DNA of 64,000 nt from Psilocybe azurescens. Lineage: Eukaryota > Basidiomycota > Agaricomycetes > Agaricales > Agrocybaceae. A program made the translations under genes and the position numbers. Each line of letters opens with the position of its first letter. The stretch's first letter is position 1. The DNA lies in assembly GCA_023853785.1 (NCBI GenBank), contig JAJIRX010000597.1, positions 276,185 to 340,184 on the forward strand. The letters run 5' to 3'. Under the pieces are notes generated by a model. The model was not told the DNA's origin. It did not search any database and worked only from the letters and a program-made list of their open reading frames with translations. This document shows positions 1 to 11,703 of this stretch, one piece after another.

Positions 1-524
1 AGCTTGATATTGGTGACGTTGACCCTGTTGACGATACCGGTGATGGACTTGCGGAGGGCGTCCCAGGAAAGGCGTTGATATTCAGGACTGCTTTTGTCGG
101 ATGAGGCGGCCGCCTGCATGGCGCGTAGTCGTGCTGGTGGGATATAAACGCCTCCAGAGCGGGTATTCAGGAGCTTCGCAAATTCTGCTCGTTGAGCTGA
201 TTCTTTTTCTTTCTCTTTTTCGGCCGCCTTCACAAGAGCAGTCGACTGGGCTTTTTGTTCTGCATTGTCGAGGTCCATAGCTGCTACGCGAGCTTCAAGC
301 TTTTCATCTTTCGGCGGCGACGGTCCTTCTGAGTCCGATCCTGAATCCTCAGATGGAGACCTGGCTCTCCGTCTACTTGAAGGTGGTGCGCCATCAGCCT
401 CTGGGGAATGCGAAGGGGACCTGGAATTGAACTTATGATCAGAACGTGAGCCCAACTTCAAAGGATTCAACACATACCTTTTTCTTTTATGGGCCGCAAC
501 CTCTGAGGTCGTCGGAGAGCTCAT
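1..524 (-). CDS. CWC22: Pre-mRNA-splicing factor CWC22, N-terminal part (runs off the left edge)
   Basis: CWC22 is a spliceosomal protein that binds eIF4A3 and brings it to the spliceosome for exon-junction-complex assembly. Translation starts at the ATG at 524-522. A short first exon ends in a GTATGT donor at 477; a 57 bp intron (421-477, ending CAG) is removed, and the frame then stays open to base 1. The visible protein has a Ser/Arg/Pro-rich acidic head, a charged Lys/Glu/Ala stretch, and then the family signature [15 protein letters not shown] followed by [17 protein letters not shown], which in CWC22 leads into the MIF4G domain. MIF4G and MA3 domains would lie outside the window. It is divergent from the LACTB2-like gene with a 443 bp gap. 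No frameshift is seen in this part. Confidence 0.9.
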   Translation of the reverse strand, partial: MSSPTTSEVAAHKRKRYVLNPLKLGSRSDHKFNSRSPSHSPEADGAPPSSRRRARSPSEDSGSDSEGPSPPKDEKLEARVAAMDLDNAEQKAQSTALVKAAEKEKEKESAQRAEFAKLLNTRSGGVYIPPARLRAMQAAASSDKSSPEYQRLSWDALRKSITGIVNRVNVTNIK

Positions 525-967
525 ATTTTAGAGATAGTAGGCGTCTCGGAGGTTGCTGAAAGTGTGCGAGTCACCGTCGTAGGCAACTTGCGAGCAATGA
601 ACAAGCGTGTTTGTCTTTGATTGTCATTACCCTGACTCCTCTGCCTGGAGCAGGACTCGACGCAAACTCGATATTTAGCTGTTTTGATTCTCAAAGCTTT
701 GCCACCTTTTTCATACTAGTATGGGATATGCTATTCCGGAGTGGTATCATACGATCGTATACTCATTTTTTGACTGCAAGGCGTAACAGCCAGCCATTTA
801 CGGAAAACCAATCACATGAACCCACTAATGGTCCTATCCGCTCATTCTCATTCCCGAGCCTGCAATTGCGACATAGTGCAGAGGCTTCTTTGTAATTACC
901 CCTCTTCCTTTATTTCAGACAACCATCTTGACAAGGCAAGACAAGGAGCAGAAACGGTAGTAAGATC
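525..967. promoter_or_regulatory. Shared divergent promoter region between CWC22 and LACTB2-like gene
   Basis: This 443 bp gap separates two start codons facing away from each other, so it must contain both promoters. No convincing TATA box or other named element was identified. Short open frames here have no homology that I recognise. Confidence 0.5.
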
Positions 968-2188
968 ATGGAAGACCTAGGCAACATTACTAGAGTGAGC
1001 TTTCTTGGTTGGAGCCGAAATTTAAAGGATCTTATCTTGCATTCCAGCTCAGTGATCATGTAGTTCGAGTCCTGGGACAGGTAAATCGTGTTTACATCTT
1101 TGTACAATACCGATATAATAGGGCCTCTAGAATCCTGGAAAATTCACACTCCAAGGTGAAAGGTCTCTGAGCCTTGTTTATTTCCGTTTACTCACCCATC
1201 TGCAGGCACAAATACCTATATCGTTGGGTCGAAAAACCCTTACTTTCTGATAGACACCGCTGAGGGTCTCGAGTCGTACATCCCCATACTTTCGGATGCT
1301 CTTACAGAAGGTCGTGTCAACAATGACCAGCCAGATGTCTCCGACATCATCATCTCTCACTGGCATCATGACCATATCGGTGGAATCCCCTCCGTTCTCG
1401 TCTTACTACAGAAGCTATGGGACGAACGGTCCTCCGTAAAACCCTACACGCCCCCGCGTCTGCACAAATACCCTGCAGCGTCCGGCATACCCGGCAGACA
1501 CACCACCGACCACAACAGGCTTCCGAAACTGCTCTCAGAACTACCCCCACATCTATACACCCCTTCCCCAACAGGCGGTGTATTCCACGACCTCTCCGAT
1601 TCCCAGACGCTTACAAACACAGATGGGTCCACCATCCTGCGCGTCCTACACACCCCAGGACACACCGTGGACTCCATCTGCCTCCACATACCCCAAGACC
1701 GTGCACTGTACACCGCAGACACCGTGCTCGGCCACGGCACCGCCGTATTCGAAGATCTCGCCGCCTACCTCTCCAGCCTGAACCACATGCTCCACTTCGG
1801 ATCTCCCGCCTCCACCCCGGAAGAAGTCGATCTCGAATACGTCACCCTCTACCCTGCTCACGGTGCCACTGTAGCAAACGGCCGCGAAACCATCGCGACT
1901 TATATTAAGCACCGTCTTGAGCGAGAAGCCCAGGTCCTAGCGGTACTTCGATCCCCCATCCCCGTCGAGCTTTACGACGAGACAATCATCGAAACCAAGA
2001 CGATCTGGACGACGTGGAATCTGGTCAGGGTCATTTACAAGGCGTATCCAGAGAACTTGTGGCTTCCAGCTGCTCATGGTATTGATTTACATCTCAGAAA
2101 GCTTGAAGGCGATGGCGTTGTTCGACGGATTGGGGGAGATGGGCAACATGCTCTGTGGAAACTCCTGCCTCCGACACCTAGTCTGTGA
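968..2188 (+). CDS. LACTB2-like metallo-beta-lactamase-fold endoribonuclease
   Basis: Four exons (968-994, 1048-1080, 1131-1155, 1206-2188) join in frame to a protein of 355 residues. The start gives MEDLGNITR, and the spliced product continues LSDHVVRVLGQ NPGKFTLQ GTNTY, which is the N-terminal block of LACTB2. The zinc-binding motif is SHWHHDHIGG (codons near 1355-1385), and the second His block is HTPGHTVDS. The C-terminal winged-helix-like tail typical of LACTB2 is present. Animal LACTB2 is a mitochondrial single-strand RNA endonuclease; in fungi the same fold also serves as a thioesterase-like partner of polyketide synthases, but no PKS is nearby. The gene is convergent with the Argonaute. 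All exon junctions keep the frame. Confidence 0.88.
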
Positions 2189-2505
2189 ATCATAGTTTGC
2201 CGTTGTGAAGAAGCCCCTCAAGATCACAATGAAATTGAAACTTGTACATGTAATTTATCCTCAATGGCTCTGTCGGTAAGATGCTGGGAAGGCTTCGATG
2301 TGGTTGACATGTTACAAATGAGTGGATTCGATAGTTTTGCATGTTAGCAAGATAAGAAAAAACTGATGTTTAGTATATACATTGTGTCGTGGTGCCGTTG
2401 ATAGAGAATAGGATGAGCGACTGTAATCGTTGATTAACAATTATAAAATGAACACATCGCAAGTACTAACGTCCAAGAAAGGCTCTGAAGCTGGTCATTT
2501 ATGAA
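2189..2505. other. Intergenic, convergent 3' regions
   Basis: AT-rich gap of 317 bp between the stop codons of the LACTB2-like gene and the Argonaute. It should hold both polyadenylation sites. No other feature seen. Confidence 0.5.
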
Positions 2506-5500
2506 TCACAAGAAGTACATGTTGTTCCGCATGCCCGGGTTGACTGGTTTAAAAGCTTCAAGCCAAGGTTGCAAATCAAACTTCGGTTTCTTTTCCTTGC
2601 TATCAGTGGAATAGGAAGACGCTCCATCGTCTAGAGATAAATTCGCATTTCGGTCGAGATGGATCATTCCGCGAGAGGATACCAGCTGGACATAAAATGA
2701 AGACGTTAGAATTCCAGCATGAGTAAAGCTATGTATATGATTAGCTGCACTGACATCAGCATCTATAAGAAAGAAAATGCCAAATTTGAAAACAGTTCAG
2801 TCAATACTGGCATCGGAAGTAATAAAATGACATACAATAAATAGGCGCCGGGATTGACACAGCGCGTGTAGCTTTTGCATATACATGGCATAAGGCGTAC
2901 GAAAGGGATTGTAGACTACGGTCAATATATACGTTAGTACCATTTCCTAGACAGCATATTCCACTCACCGATCCATGTCGAAGTTGATGTTTTCATCGAG
3001 AAGGACGATATAATGGCTGGAACGGGAAGCTGATAATACCTCGTGGGTCAACTTTACCATGGTCAAAGTTATTAGGCGAATCTTACTGCCTTGGATCGCA
3101 GCATGGCTCTGCAGATAGAAGTCGTGCATGGCAGGGTGTGTGACGTCGTGATCAACAACAGAGCCTGGCAAGCAATTGCCTTTGTTATCAGAATACCTAC
3201 TGAAATATGAGTAAATTCAAAACATTCCGAGGGTTATTTGACACACCTCACGGAAGAAGGGAAGAAAACCGCATGGTGCCTATGGTTTGAGAAGCGACAT
3301 CAACGAGATATTAGTATCATGGAAAAATTAAACATGCAAGCCATACCGCTTCGTGACAACGATGAAGGTTAACTTGATGTTATATTCTTCCCCGAGTTCT
3401 TTGATGGCCTCTATTTAAACAATGCTTCGTCAGAGGGCCGTTGTTCGTGAAAATCAACGTTCCAAGGATGTTACCTTTTATCGCTTTGATCTCCAAGCCT
3501 GTCACCTTCTGCAGTTCTCCGTCGGAAACACCATCCCGATAGAAGAACAAGCGCACAGGGAACCGAGTATGAATCTCTTTGAAGCGTTGCAAAGCCGTTT
3601 TGACATTCTCCTGCATATTTTGGATAATTTCTACTCGCGGCTCTTGTAAATTAGTTAGAGCAGCGTATTGGGTCGCACACGCATCGAACGAGTACACCAA
3701 GCTGGTGACCGAAGGCTTTTGCACGCCGGGGCCTGGATGACTAACATCGGCACCTATGAAGTTATTGAGGCGATGTACTATAACGAGGAATTACTACTGT
3801 TGTTTACCCATAATCATGAACCTATGCAGAGCCAGTTCCTTCATGATAGGCGAATCGTTTGCATGAGAATTCTGGCCTCGAAGACGAGCATTGATCCTAT
3901 GTGTATCAAGATTGTCAAGAAAGGCGCCTAGATGATTGCAAGTATGCTACTGACTTTAGTGCCACATTACTCCAGTACTGAATATTATTTCGCTTGGTGG
4001 CAGAATGAAAATTTTCCAGGCAAATGCATTGTGTCAGAACACCTGAAAATTTGAAAGTCAGGGCAAAACTCAATGGAACTTGTGCGAATCTACCGTGAGT
4101 GATGTCACCCCAATGCTTGACTGCATTGCGAATGGCAGGCGCAAGTTTGGGCAAAATAACTATCAAAATTCTCGGAGGTTTAGAGTTACCCGACGCTTGG
4201 ATTGCTGAGCGCATTACTCCACCCAAAGACTGGTCCAATTTCAATATTAGATGAAAATATTAAGTGGTGAATAATACCTTTTCTACAGCCCCGGGCTGAC
4301 CTGCCTCAATAACGTCCGGACGAACTGGACCTGGTGTCAGCGAGAACAAACGTTAGAGATAATTTCAACGTTAGTTTCGGTACTCTTACTCATTCCTAAT
4401 GTCCAAAAATAAAGAGTGAGCACAAGGACTGAGATCAACATAATTGTAATAGACCAACCTAGGCGCTGACAGCAGCTCATTAGTTCCGTCATATAATCAA
4501 CGCACTGTGGGTTTGAGAGTATGCCAGGGCAGAAGTGAATTACAGCCCATGAATTTAGTTGCTCGGCCCTGTTCAACTTTTTACCCTGGAGGTTCCACGA
4601 GCCCAGGTTGGGTGTCTAGTGACGTGTTTAAGTTATGCTAATCGGTTCAACCTCTGCGTAATTACTCACCACCTGGAGATTTTCAGCGTAAGTGACTACT
4701 GGCGTCTTCAAGAGCTTGCCGCGTGCTTCAAGAGGCGTGGTATTCAAGGACATCCTAGATTCCACTACGAACTCCGAATCTTTGTATTTTTTTAGCCTGA
4801 GAGTGTGTAGATTAGCGTGATATACATAGTGAGATAATTTCAGGCCTACTCCGTCAGTGATTCTACGCAAGCGATCTTCTGGTTTCAAAGTTGCTATCCT
4901 TAGCATTTCTGGCATGAGATTGTCTGCCAACTTTCGTTTATAAAATTGTCCAGGGATCACGGTGCAGACTTCCAAGGGTATAACAATGCGTCGATGAGCC
5001 TTGTCATGTGAGATACGAACCCCTATAATGGCGGGATGTGCGAGTTGGATTCCATGTGCCACCCTGAAATGCTCCTGTAAATATTGTAAGTAGATGATAC
5101 AGTGAAAGGTGCGATCATGCATACCGTGACTGTCGTAGTCTCACCGTTCTCTTTCGTGAAAGAAAATGCACCTGCATTGGGCTCAAGGCCATAAATTCTC
5201 TTCTGTTTGGACTGTGCGTTGTTTCCTGTTCTGTATTTAATAAAAACTCCCTTAAGGAAATCATCTAGTGCTCGATAACGTGGATCATTCTTTTCGAATC
5301 TAAGCTGGCGTATGTTGTTGACCCGGGTGTGCCTGCCACAAAGATTATCAAGAGGACCACCGGCATATCTGATGGTATCATCAGGACAGTCACGTAAAAG
5401 GCTTTTTGGAGAACTTACACCACCGCGACACATGTGTCTACAGTCAAAATCATCCTGTCTATCGTTGGGCGCACGGATCTAGCCAGCATTAGCAATGCGA

Positions 5501-6323
5501 GAGGCCAAGATTACATCTCTCTTACTGGAAGATCCCTCTCCAGACTTCTAGAAATCCACTTCCGACAGGATATCGTTCTTGTCCTGGAAAGTAAGCACGT
5601 GCATTTTTGCATTCCCTATTGACCTATTAATGGGCAAACAGCGTCTAGCGCTAAAACTAAATGTACCGACATGTTCGGTCGCTGTCTCACGATGGATTGG
5701 ATCAAGTTAGTGGCAACAATTGCCTTCTCGGAAAAGTGTTTATTTTTGGTAAGATCCTCTACGTCCTTTCTAATGTTGATAAATTCTAAGGTTATGAATG
5801 TATGCGCAATATTCGTGCTCACCTTGGTGTGACTGTCTCGCCGATAGTTTGGGTAAATTTGATTTGCTGAGATTCCCTACCTGGCATCTGGCCCAAAGAA
5901 GCAGGGTCTATATTGTACTAAAAGTTGGACAATGAATAAATATAGAAAGAACTGAAATGATCCACTTACTATACCGGACCCACTATCTGGTAAAGCAAGA
6001 CGCGCAGGACAGTAAGCAATAGCATTGCCGTCATAGACAGCGCGATGTTTGAACAGCTTGGGCACAACAACGGTTTGAAAACGGTGGAAAAGTCTGAGCC
6101 GCTTTTCAGGCGACTTGACTTCCGGAATGAAGGCTATATAAATATCAGAAAAAATATTACTACGAACTTCTATGTTGAGCAGACCGACTGTGGATGCGTT
6201 ACATGGCATTCGTACTAGGCCATACAACATGAACTCACTGGCATATTGATGATATTCCATCGGAGGCAACTTTGTGATGGCGAAGGAGTTAGTTCTAACA
6301 GTAATAGAAGTAGCGTCAGTCAT
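2506..6323 (-). CDS. Argonaute (QDE-2-type, small-RNA-guided silencing)
   Basis: Argonaute proteins bind small guide RNAs and silence complementary RNA. The start at 6323 gives [14 protein letters not shown], a normal N-domain opening. Domains run in order along the minus strand: N domain (6323-5950), linker/DUF1785 with [15 protein letters not shown] and SVRPTIDRM (5640-5440), PAZ with [15 protein letters not shown] (about 4990-4930), MID with [11 protein letters not shown] (about 4130-4090), and PIWI from 3760 to the stop at 2506-2508. Three PIWI catalytic acids are visible: Asp in GADVSHP (made by splicing near 3740), Asp in FYRDGVSDG (near 3530) and Asp in YYADVSAA (made by splicing near 2750), so a DEDD-type slicer is likely. 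The protein ends NNMYFL, as the family does. More than ten short introns are needed. Two junctions (about 5480-5510 and 4790-4860) do not resolve cleanly and may hide a one-base error. It is divergent from the carboxypeptidase. Confidence 0.9.
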
Positions 6324-6596
6324 GATGGGCAGGAAATCTTGTGAAGAGGATGAATTATATTGGAAAAAATGAAAAAATTAGCGTTGAGCATTCACGTCGA
6401 GTTTGGGCGCCTTTTTATATAGCTCCTGAATCGGAGATTGAACTAATAAGGCGTGACCGCGAAAGGTCATGTGCTTGTTTGCATTTGGTGACATCGTCAG
6501 CGCACGAACCATGCGTACGCAAGCACTCTACACGGGTAGTGACTCGTGAACGATACGACGACGGCGTATCTCTTTGTCGGATATCCTATCTCTATA
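6324..6596. promoter_or_regulatory. Divergent promoter region, Argonaute / carboxypeptidase
   Basis: A 273 bp gap between two outward-facing start codons. A TTTTTATATAGC stretch at about 6411-6422 looks like a TATA element but lies about 180 bp upstream of the carboxypeptidase ATG and about 90 bp upstream of the Argonaute ATG on the other strand, so its owner is not clear. Confidence 0.4.
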
Positions 6597-9211
6597 ATGA
6601 GGGCATCAAGATCTCTGCTTCTTGTATCCTTAGTAGCTACCTCCCTCACTCTTACCGCTGGAGCACCTCCTGGAGGAGTCTTTGGCGAAGCTAGACAAGC
6701 GGTCTTTTTTCAGAAGCCTTTCCTAGGCATATCAGGAGACGAATTTCGCGACGTTGCAGCAGAATGGCTAGATGATGCCAAGAAGGCTATTCTACATGGA
6801 AAGAATGATCTCGAAAAGTGGTATCATCAAGGCAGGGAATATATAAAGCAGGATAACCTGCTCTGTACGTCCTTATCGCAACCTTTCGGAGAGCAAGGGC
6901 AACTGACTATTCCATTAGATGAATATGTTACACATCCTGAATTTCAGACATATGATCTAAGGGTCACTGAACCTAAACTGTGTGACCCAAATGTCAAACA
7001 ATACTCAGGATACCTCGACATTGCAGAGGACAAGCATTTGTTCTTCTGGTCGGTGTCTTGTAATGTTCTAAGAGGCCGCTTTAAATACTCACACTTCATT
7101 AAATCAGGTTCTTTGAGTCTCGTAACGCCCCCGCCGACGCACCTTTAATCCTCTGGCTGAACGGTGGTCCCGGATGCAGTTCTTCGACGGGACTTCTCTT
7201 CGAACTTGGCCCTTGCGCTGTTGCCAACGAAGGCCGTAACGTTACTTCAAACCCATACAGCTGGAACAATAATGCGAACATTATATTTCTCGACCAGCCG
7301 GTCAATGTTGGCTACTCTTATGCTGACGACGGGACCTCTGTTAACAACTCACCAGTCGCTGGCAAAGATGTTTATGCTTTCCTTGAACTCTTCCTGAATA
7401 GATACCCACAGTACTCTAAAGCTCCATTTCACATTGCTGCGGAGAGCTACGGTGGCACATATGCACCAACATCGCTAACATTATTTTCAAAGCCAATCAA
7501 GAGCTTCTAGTTGCACCTAAACCAAAGGTCAAACATATCAACCTCTCCTCGGTGATCCTTGCGAACGGTCTCACAGATCCGTACATCCAACACGCCTCAG
7601 TTGTGGACTGGGCGTGCGAAGGGCTCCTATGCTGTTTACGATGATCCACATGGTCCCCAGTGCGAGGCTCTCCGCGCCAAGGTTCCTACTTGTCAGAGAC
7701 TAGTTAAGGCTTGTTACAACTTTAATTCGAGGTTCACCTGTGTGCCGGCTTTGGCTTACTGCAATTCACAACTCTTTGGTCCCCTCATGCGTGAGTTACA
7801 GGGATTCTTGTATCTCATAGCTTGAAGCTTACATACGCTATGATAGAACTTGGGCTCAATCCTTATGACGTCCGTCGTACATGCAATAACGACGACGGGC
7901 CCCTTGCTATAAACAAATGCAGTGGATCGATACCTGGATGAATGAACCCTCCAACAAAGCGGCTCTTGGAGTAAATCCTTCAAGAACTTTCGAGTCATGC
8001 AACATGGCCGTGAACCAGGCATTCGCTTTGGCGGGCGATGGTGCACATAACAGTGCCATTTTACTCCCAGAATTGATCAACTCGGGCGTAAGATTGCTTG
8101 TGTATGCAGGCAATGCTGGTGAGTTCGAACCTTCTGTCATTCTGTATCGTCTTGTTCTTCCATTTGGGAACGAACCTTTGGATGGCAAAGCTTGTCCTAT
8201 GCTTGAATTCTATATCTGCGCTCTTGTTCTTTCTGTCGTCGCTCTTGTTGTTAGAGGTCGTGCCGCCGCCGTTACACGTTGCATGGTCGGCGAGGAAAGC
8301 TCGGATCATACTATTATCCTATATCCGTCGGTCGGTTCTCGTTCACGTTATCATGCATGGTATATGGTGCCTCCTTTAGTCCTGTTCCCCGCCTTGATTT
8401 TGGGTTACCGGCGATTACGTTTCCGTTCGTCTGGTCGCCGTCGTCGTTACACGTTCCTCGTTGCATGCCTATCATGCAACGTTTTACAGCGACAACAAAG
8501 GTTTCTTTGTGGGACCGTTTTCTTCTTGTCTTCGTGTTGTTTCGACAAAAGGAAATATAGGACCTTACTGAATGCTGCTTTTTTTTTACTTCATAGATAT
8601 GATGTGTAACTATATGGTATGCCTGCTATCCAGTATATGGAGACGTTTTTCAATGATTTGTCTTACACCACTGTTAGGGCAACGAGCGATGGGTGGAACT
8701 TCTTGACACTCAGTTTACTTCGGAGTTCACACAAGCAAAGTCACTACCCTGGATAACAGCTGAAACCGGCCGTAGTGCCGGCACGGTCAGAAGCGCTGGT
8801 GGACGCGGATTCGGTGCTGGCAATGTGACTTTTGTTACAGTTCATGAAGCAGGGTAAGTTTCGTTAGCTACTTGTTACTACACTTGAGTAGCAAAGCTAA
8901 CGAAACACTACCTTATACAGGCATATGGTGCCATACGATCAACCGGAGGCAGCATTGGTATGTCATCTTCTTTTGTTTCGGAGTCTGCGCTCCATGCGCC
9001 CTCCTTGGCGCGTCCGCCGCCGCCATCCCGCACTTGCGGAATGCGGCCTGCAAGAGCCTGCAAGCCCGCGAACGTCGTGGAACGTGCTACTTAAAGCGTC
9101 GGGCACACTGATGGGGATTGAAATAAAGTTCTAACTCCGCTGCCCGATTTCTTTTTTTCTCAGGACCTTATCACGCGATGGATTCAGGACATTCCTCTGT
9201 CGGCCAATTAA
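6597..9211 (+). CDS. Serine carboxypeptidase, carboxypeptidase Y family (three apparent frameshifts)
   Basis: Vacuolar-type carboxypeptidase (peptidase S10) that trims C-terminal residues. The ATG at 6597 opens a signal peptide ([22 protein letters not shown]) and a propeptide. [11 protein letters not shown], the nucleophile region AESYGG and the C-terminal His block [12 protein letters not shown] are all present, so the catalytic Ser and His can be placed. The usual G-E-S-Y-G reads A-E-S-Y-G. Introns include a 478 bp one (8119-8596) followed by a 20-base exon (8597-8616), and a 206 bp one (8958-9163); the rest are short. The frame breaks three times: near 7463 (one A missing after TYAP), near 7624 (one extra base in the stretch coding ACEG..YAVYDD), and near 7908 (one T missing before the [10 protein letters not shown] region). 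Homology continues across all three breaks to the TAA at 9209, so either the gene is a recent pseudogene or these are sequence errors; errors fit the window-wide pattern better. Confidence 0.82.
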
Positions 9212-10178
9212 GAACGCGTCGTTACTCGCGGGGCTCGATAGGAGCGTGTGCGTGGGGGCTTCATCGTCATCAGTGATCCGGTGGAGTCTTCGAAGGATTT
9301 ATAGACGTAAGCGCGAGCGCGCTTTTGATACTTCATACACGGAAGCTTCTCACTTCGACTACATATATCAACGTTGTTTAACTACGTACGTCTCTTAGAT
9401 TAGTAAATTTTATGTATGGTGATTTTACCGAAGGAATAATTGGGCTTCAAGTCGCGTCTTTGTTCACACTGATTAGTTATACGGAGGGCAAGACATGTCT
9501 AGTCGTGCTCTGTTGTTGTTGGCGTTGTTGTGGGTCCCTTACAGTCAAATGTTTCACCACTTGCGTCTATTCACGCGCTATCAGCACTATTTTAGCTTCT
9601 GTGTCGATGTAAGCCAGGCATGTATGTCAGACATTTTCATTTGATTCTCCAAATGGGCAACAGGTGAGAAGTCGATGAGAAGAGTCGCAAAGAAAGATAT
9701 ATCAGAAAAGGTAGGTGGTACAACAAATATACAGAATGTGTACTAAGACATAGAATAAAGATAATCCAACAACAGTAACAGAAGAGGCACCAGAGAATAC
9801 AAGTGAAAGTGAAAAAATACAGGTGTGGCGAAGGATTTTTGGTCCGACGTCGCGACAGGGCGGGTATGCAAATAAGTTACAGAACAAGAATAATAATAAG
9901 CATAAAGATATGGGGGTGGATTTTGTTACACAGATTCCGAATGAAGACAAGCCCAATGAAGTAATACAGGTAGAAGCAGCAGCAGGAGAAGCAGAAGCAG
10001 AAGCAGGCACGAAGGCGGATTGGGTAACTCGCCAAATAGAAGGGAAGGCGGCTATTGCCCGATAAAGAGCGACAAAGATAACGAACATGAATAGAGACCC
10101 TAGAGCAATCCCTAGAGCCGTAGACCGGGGTATGTAATGCAAAGGAAAAAGGCCGAGAAAGATAATCGATGCGGGCGT
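9212..10178. other. Intergenic region with a purine-rich GAAGCA repeat
   Basis: No supported gene. At about 9970-10010 there is a low-complexity AGCAGAAGCAGG-type run. A 146-codon open frame on the minus strand (9702-10142) crosses it but has low-complexity composition and no recognised family, so it is not called. Confidence 0.4.
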
Positions 10179-11703
10179 CTAATAGCTCAGATTGAAGAGC
10201 TCTTCGGTGTCCATCGAATATATCGCCTCAGGGGTGGCGCCTGGCAGGTCGATAGGGGTGCAACCCGTGGAATGGAGACCGTAATCAACCATGTTAGCCA
10301 AATGCACTCCACTGCCTGACTCGTACTCTGGAATGGTGATCACCGTGGGGCCAAGTGGAGAGGGGTCTTCCTGGTTGCCCAATTCGTCGCCCGCCGCTGT
10401 TCGCGCTGCGGTGTCTTCTCCTGGGTAGTTCTGGAGTTGAGACATCCAGATGTCCCCATCGGCGCTGTAGTGCGGCTGGTTCACGCCAAATAACTGGGAG
10501 GGAGCGATGGGGTTCCCGCCGCTGGTAAATTCAGTGAGCATAGGCCCGCTTCCGATATCCATTCCGGAGAGTAAAGATACAGAGGTCGAAGAAAGAAACT
10601 GCGTGGGCTGTGGGACGGATGCGACCATTCGCTCACCGTTCCAGTTAAGGAGGGAGGAGCTCGATGGTTGAAGAAGTCGGGTGGTAGGATGGGAGATTGG
10701 AGATGCTGAGTACTCTCCTTGGACGACGTCGGATGTCAGTCGCGAATGAGGTGTAGGCATGTACTGTGCAAAGCTCTGATGAGAATCAACGTTTTCTTTG
10801 AACAATCACAGTGAGGACTTACTTCTCGAGAAGAGCGTCTATAGGACTGGCCATCACTGGGACCGAGTACTGAACCAGAAATTGTGATCCACCCTTGGCT
10901 TGCAGTTGATCTTAGGCGTCGATGCACTGGTTCCGCACCTTTCAGCTCTGGGACAGAAATGGATCTACGAGGTCGCATCCTGCTCATTGTAAGGTCGGCT
11001 ACAGATGAGTGACGCGTAAGAGTGGGGGAGACGGGCTCGGACGCGTCTGGCGCGGGGACCTTTCCGGGGAACCACTTTGTTGCTTATTAGGAGAGGATCG
11101 CGTTTGGCGCCTTCGTCCGGCGGCGCTTTTCTTGGGCCGATATCGATAGTCGGGGTATCGACGCGCGTGCTCATTCCGCTCTCCGTTGGCGCGTTCCTTC
11201 CAGTAGAGACGCTCCTCCGGAGGCAAATGATGCCACGCCTCGGCTGCCTGCTTCGAGAGGGTCTTCTCGGCTTCCGCGCCGGGGGGACGTCTGACGCGTT
11301 TGCCCTCGCGCGAGTGCTTCCGGACGTAATCGCAGCGGAACAAAATGAACTCATTACGCGGACGCGCGACCCACGACGGATCAACGTGTTTTCCGTGTCC
11401 GTCGACACGTTTATCGTTCGGAGATTCTCCGTCAGACGACAGAGCAGAGTTGCTGGACACGGGGGACGTGGATTCAAAATTCCTGGACACAACGCGTCGA
11501 GGAGCGCGTCTGATGGGGTTGGGCTCGGATATGTGGAAAGTGGGGTTCTGAAGGGGCAGGAGAGGGCTAGAGGAGAGGGCGACGTCGAGGTAGTCCCTCG
11601 TTGTCGGGGGCGTCCATCCAATTATGCGAGATAGTGAAGGCATCGCACAATAATTGAGGGTTGGGTGGAAAGGTAAACTATAATCTATATGGCCCCTTTT
11701 CAA
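10179..11703 (-). CDS. HMG-box transcription factor
   Basis: The protein carries one HMG box (about residues 110-180 if translation starts at 11703; an alternative start, MPSLSRII, is at 11643). Key box residues are RPRNEFILFRCDYVR and AAEAWHHLPPEERLYWKERA, ending in HARRYPDYRYRPKK. This is the sequence-specific MATA/Ste11-like class that in basidiomycetes includes mating and fruiting regulators such as Prf1 and PCC1; I cannot assign the orthologue. The C-terminal half is Ser/Pro/Gln-rich and looks like an activation region. An intron with a GTAAGT donor (about 10777-10823) joins the last exon. After the box the frame shifts in a run of five G (11022-11026 on the + strand); a sixth base would join PSPSPP directly to TLTRHSSVADL. 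Confidence 0.82.

Noticed and set aside
1417..1908. 163-codon Arg/Pro/His-rich frame on the plus strand
   Set aside because: It is the out-of-frame shadow of the LACTB2-like coding exon, with a composition typical of shifted GC-rich codons.
9702..10142. 146-codon hydrophobic frame on the minus strand
   Set aside because: Composition is biased, it crosses a GAAGCA low-complexity run read as Ala/Ser, and it has no family. It lies in the 3' region of the HMG-box gene.
11077..11634. 185-codon frame on the plus strand
   Set aside because: It lies opposite the HMG-box exon, whose frame has a clear domain match.
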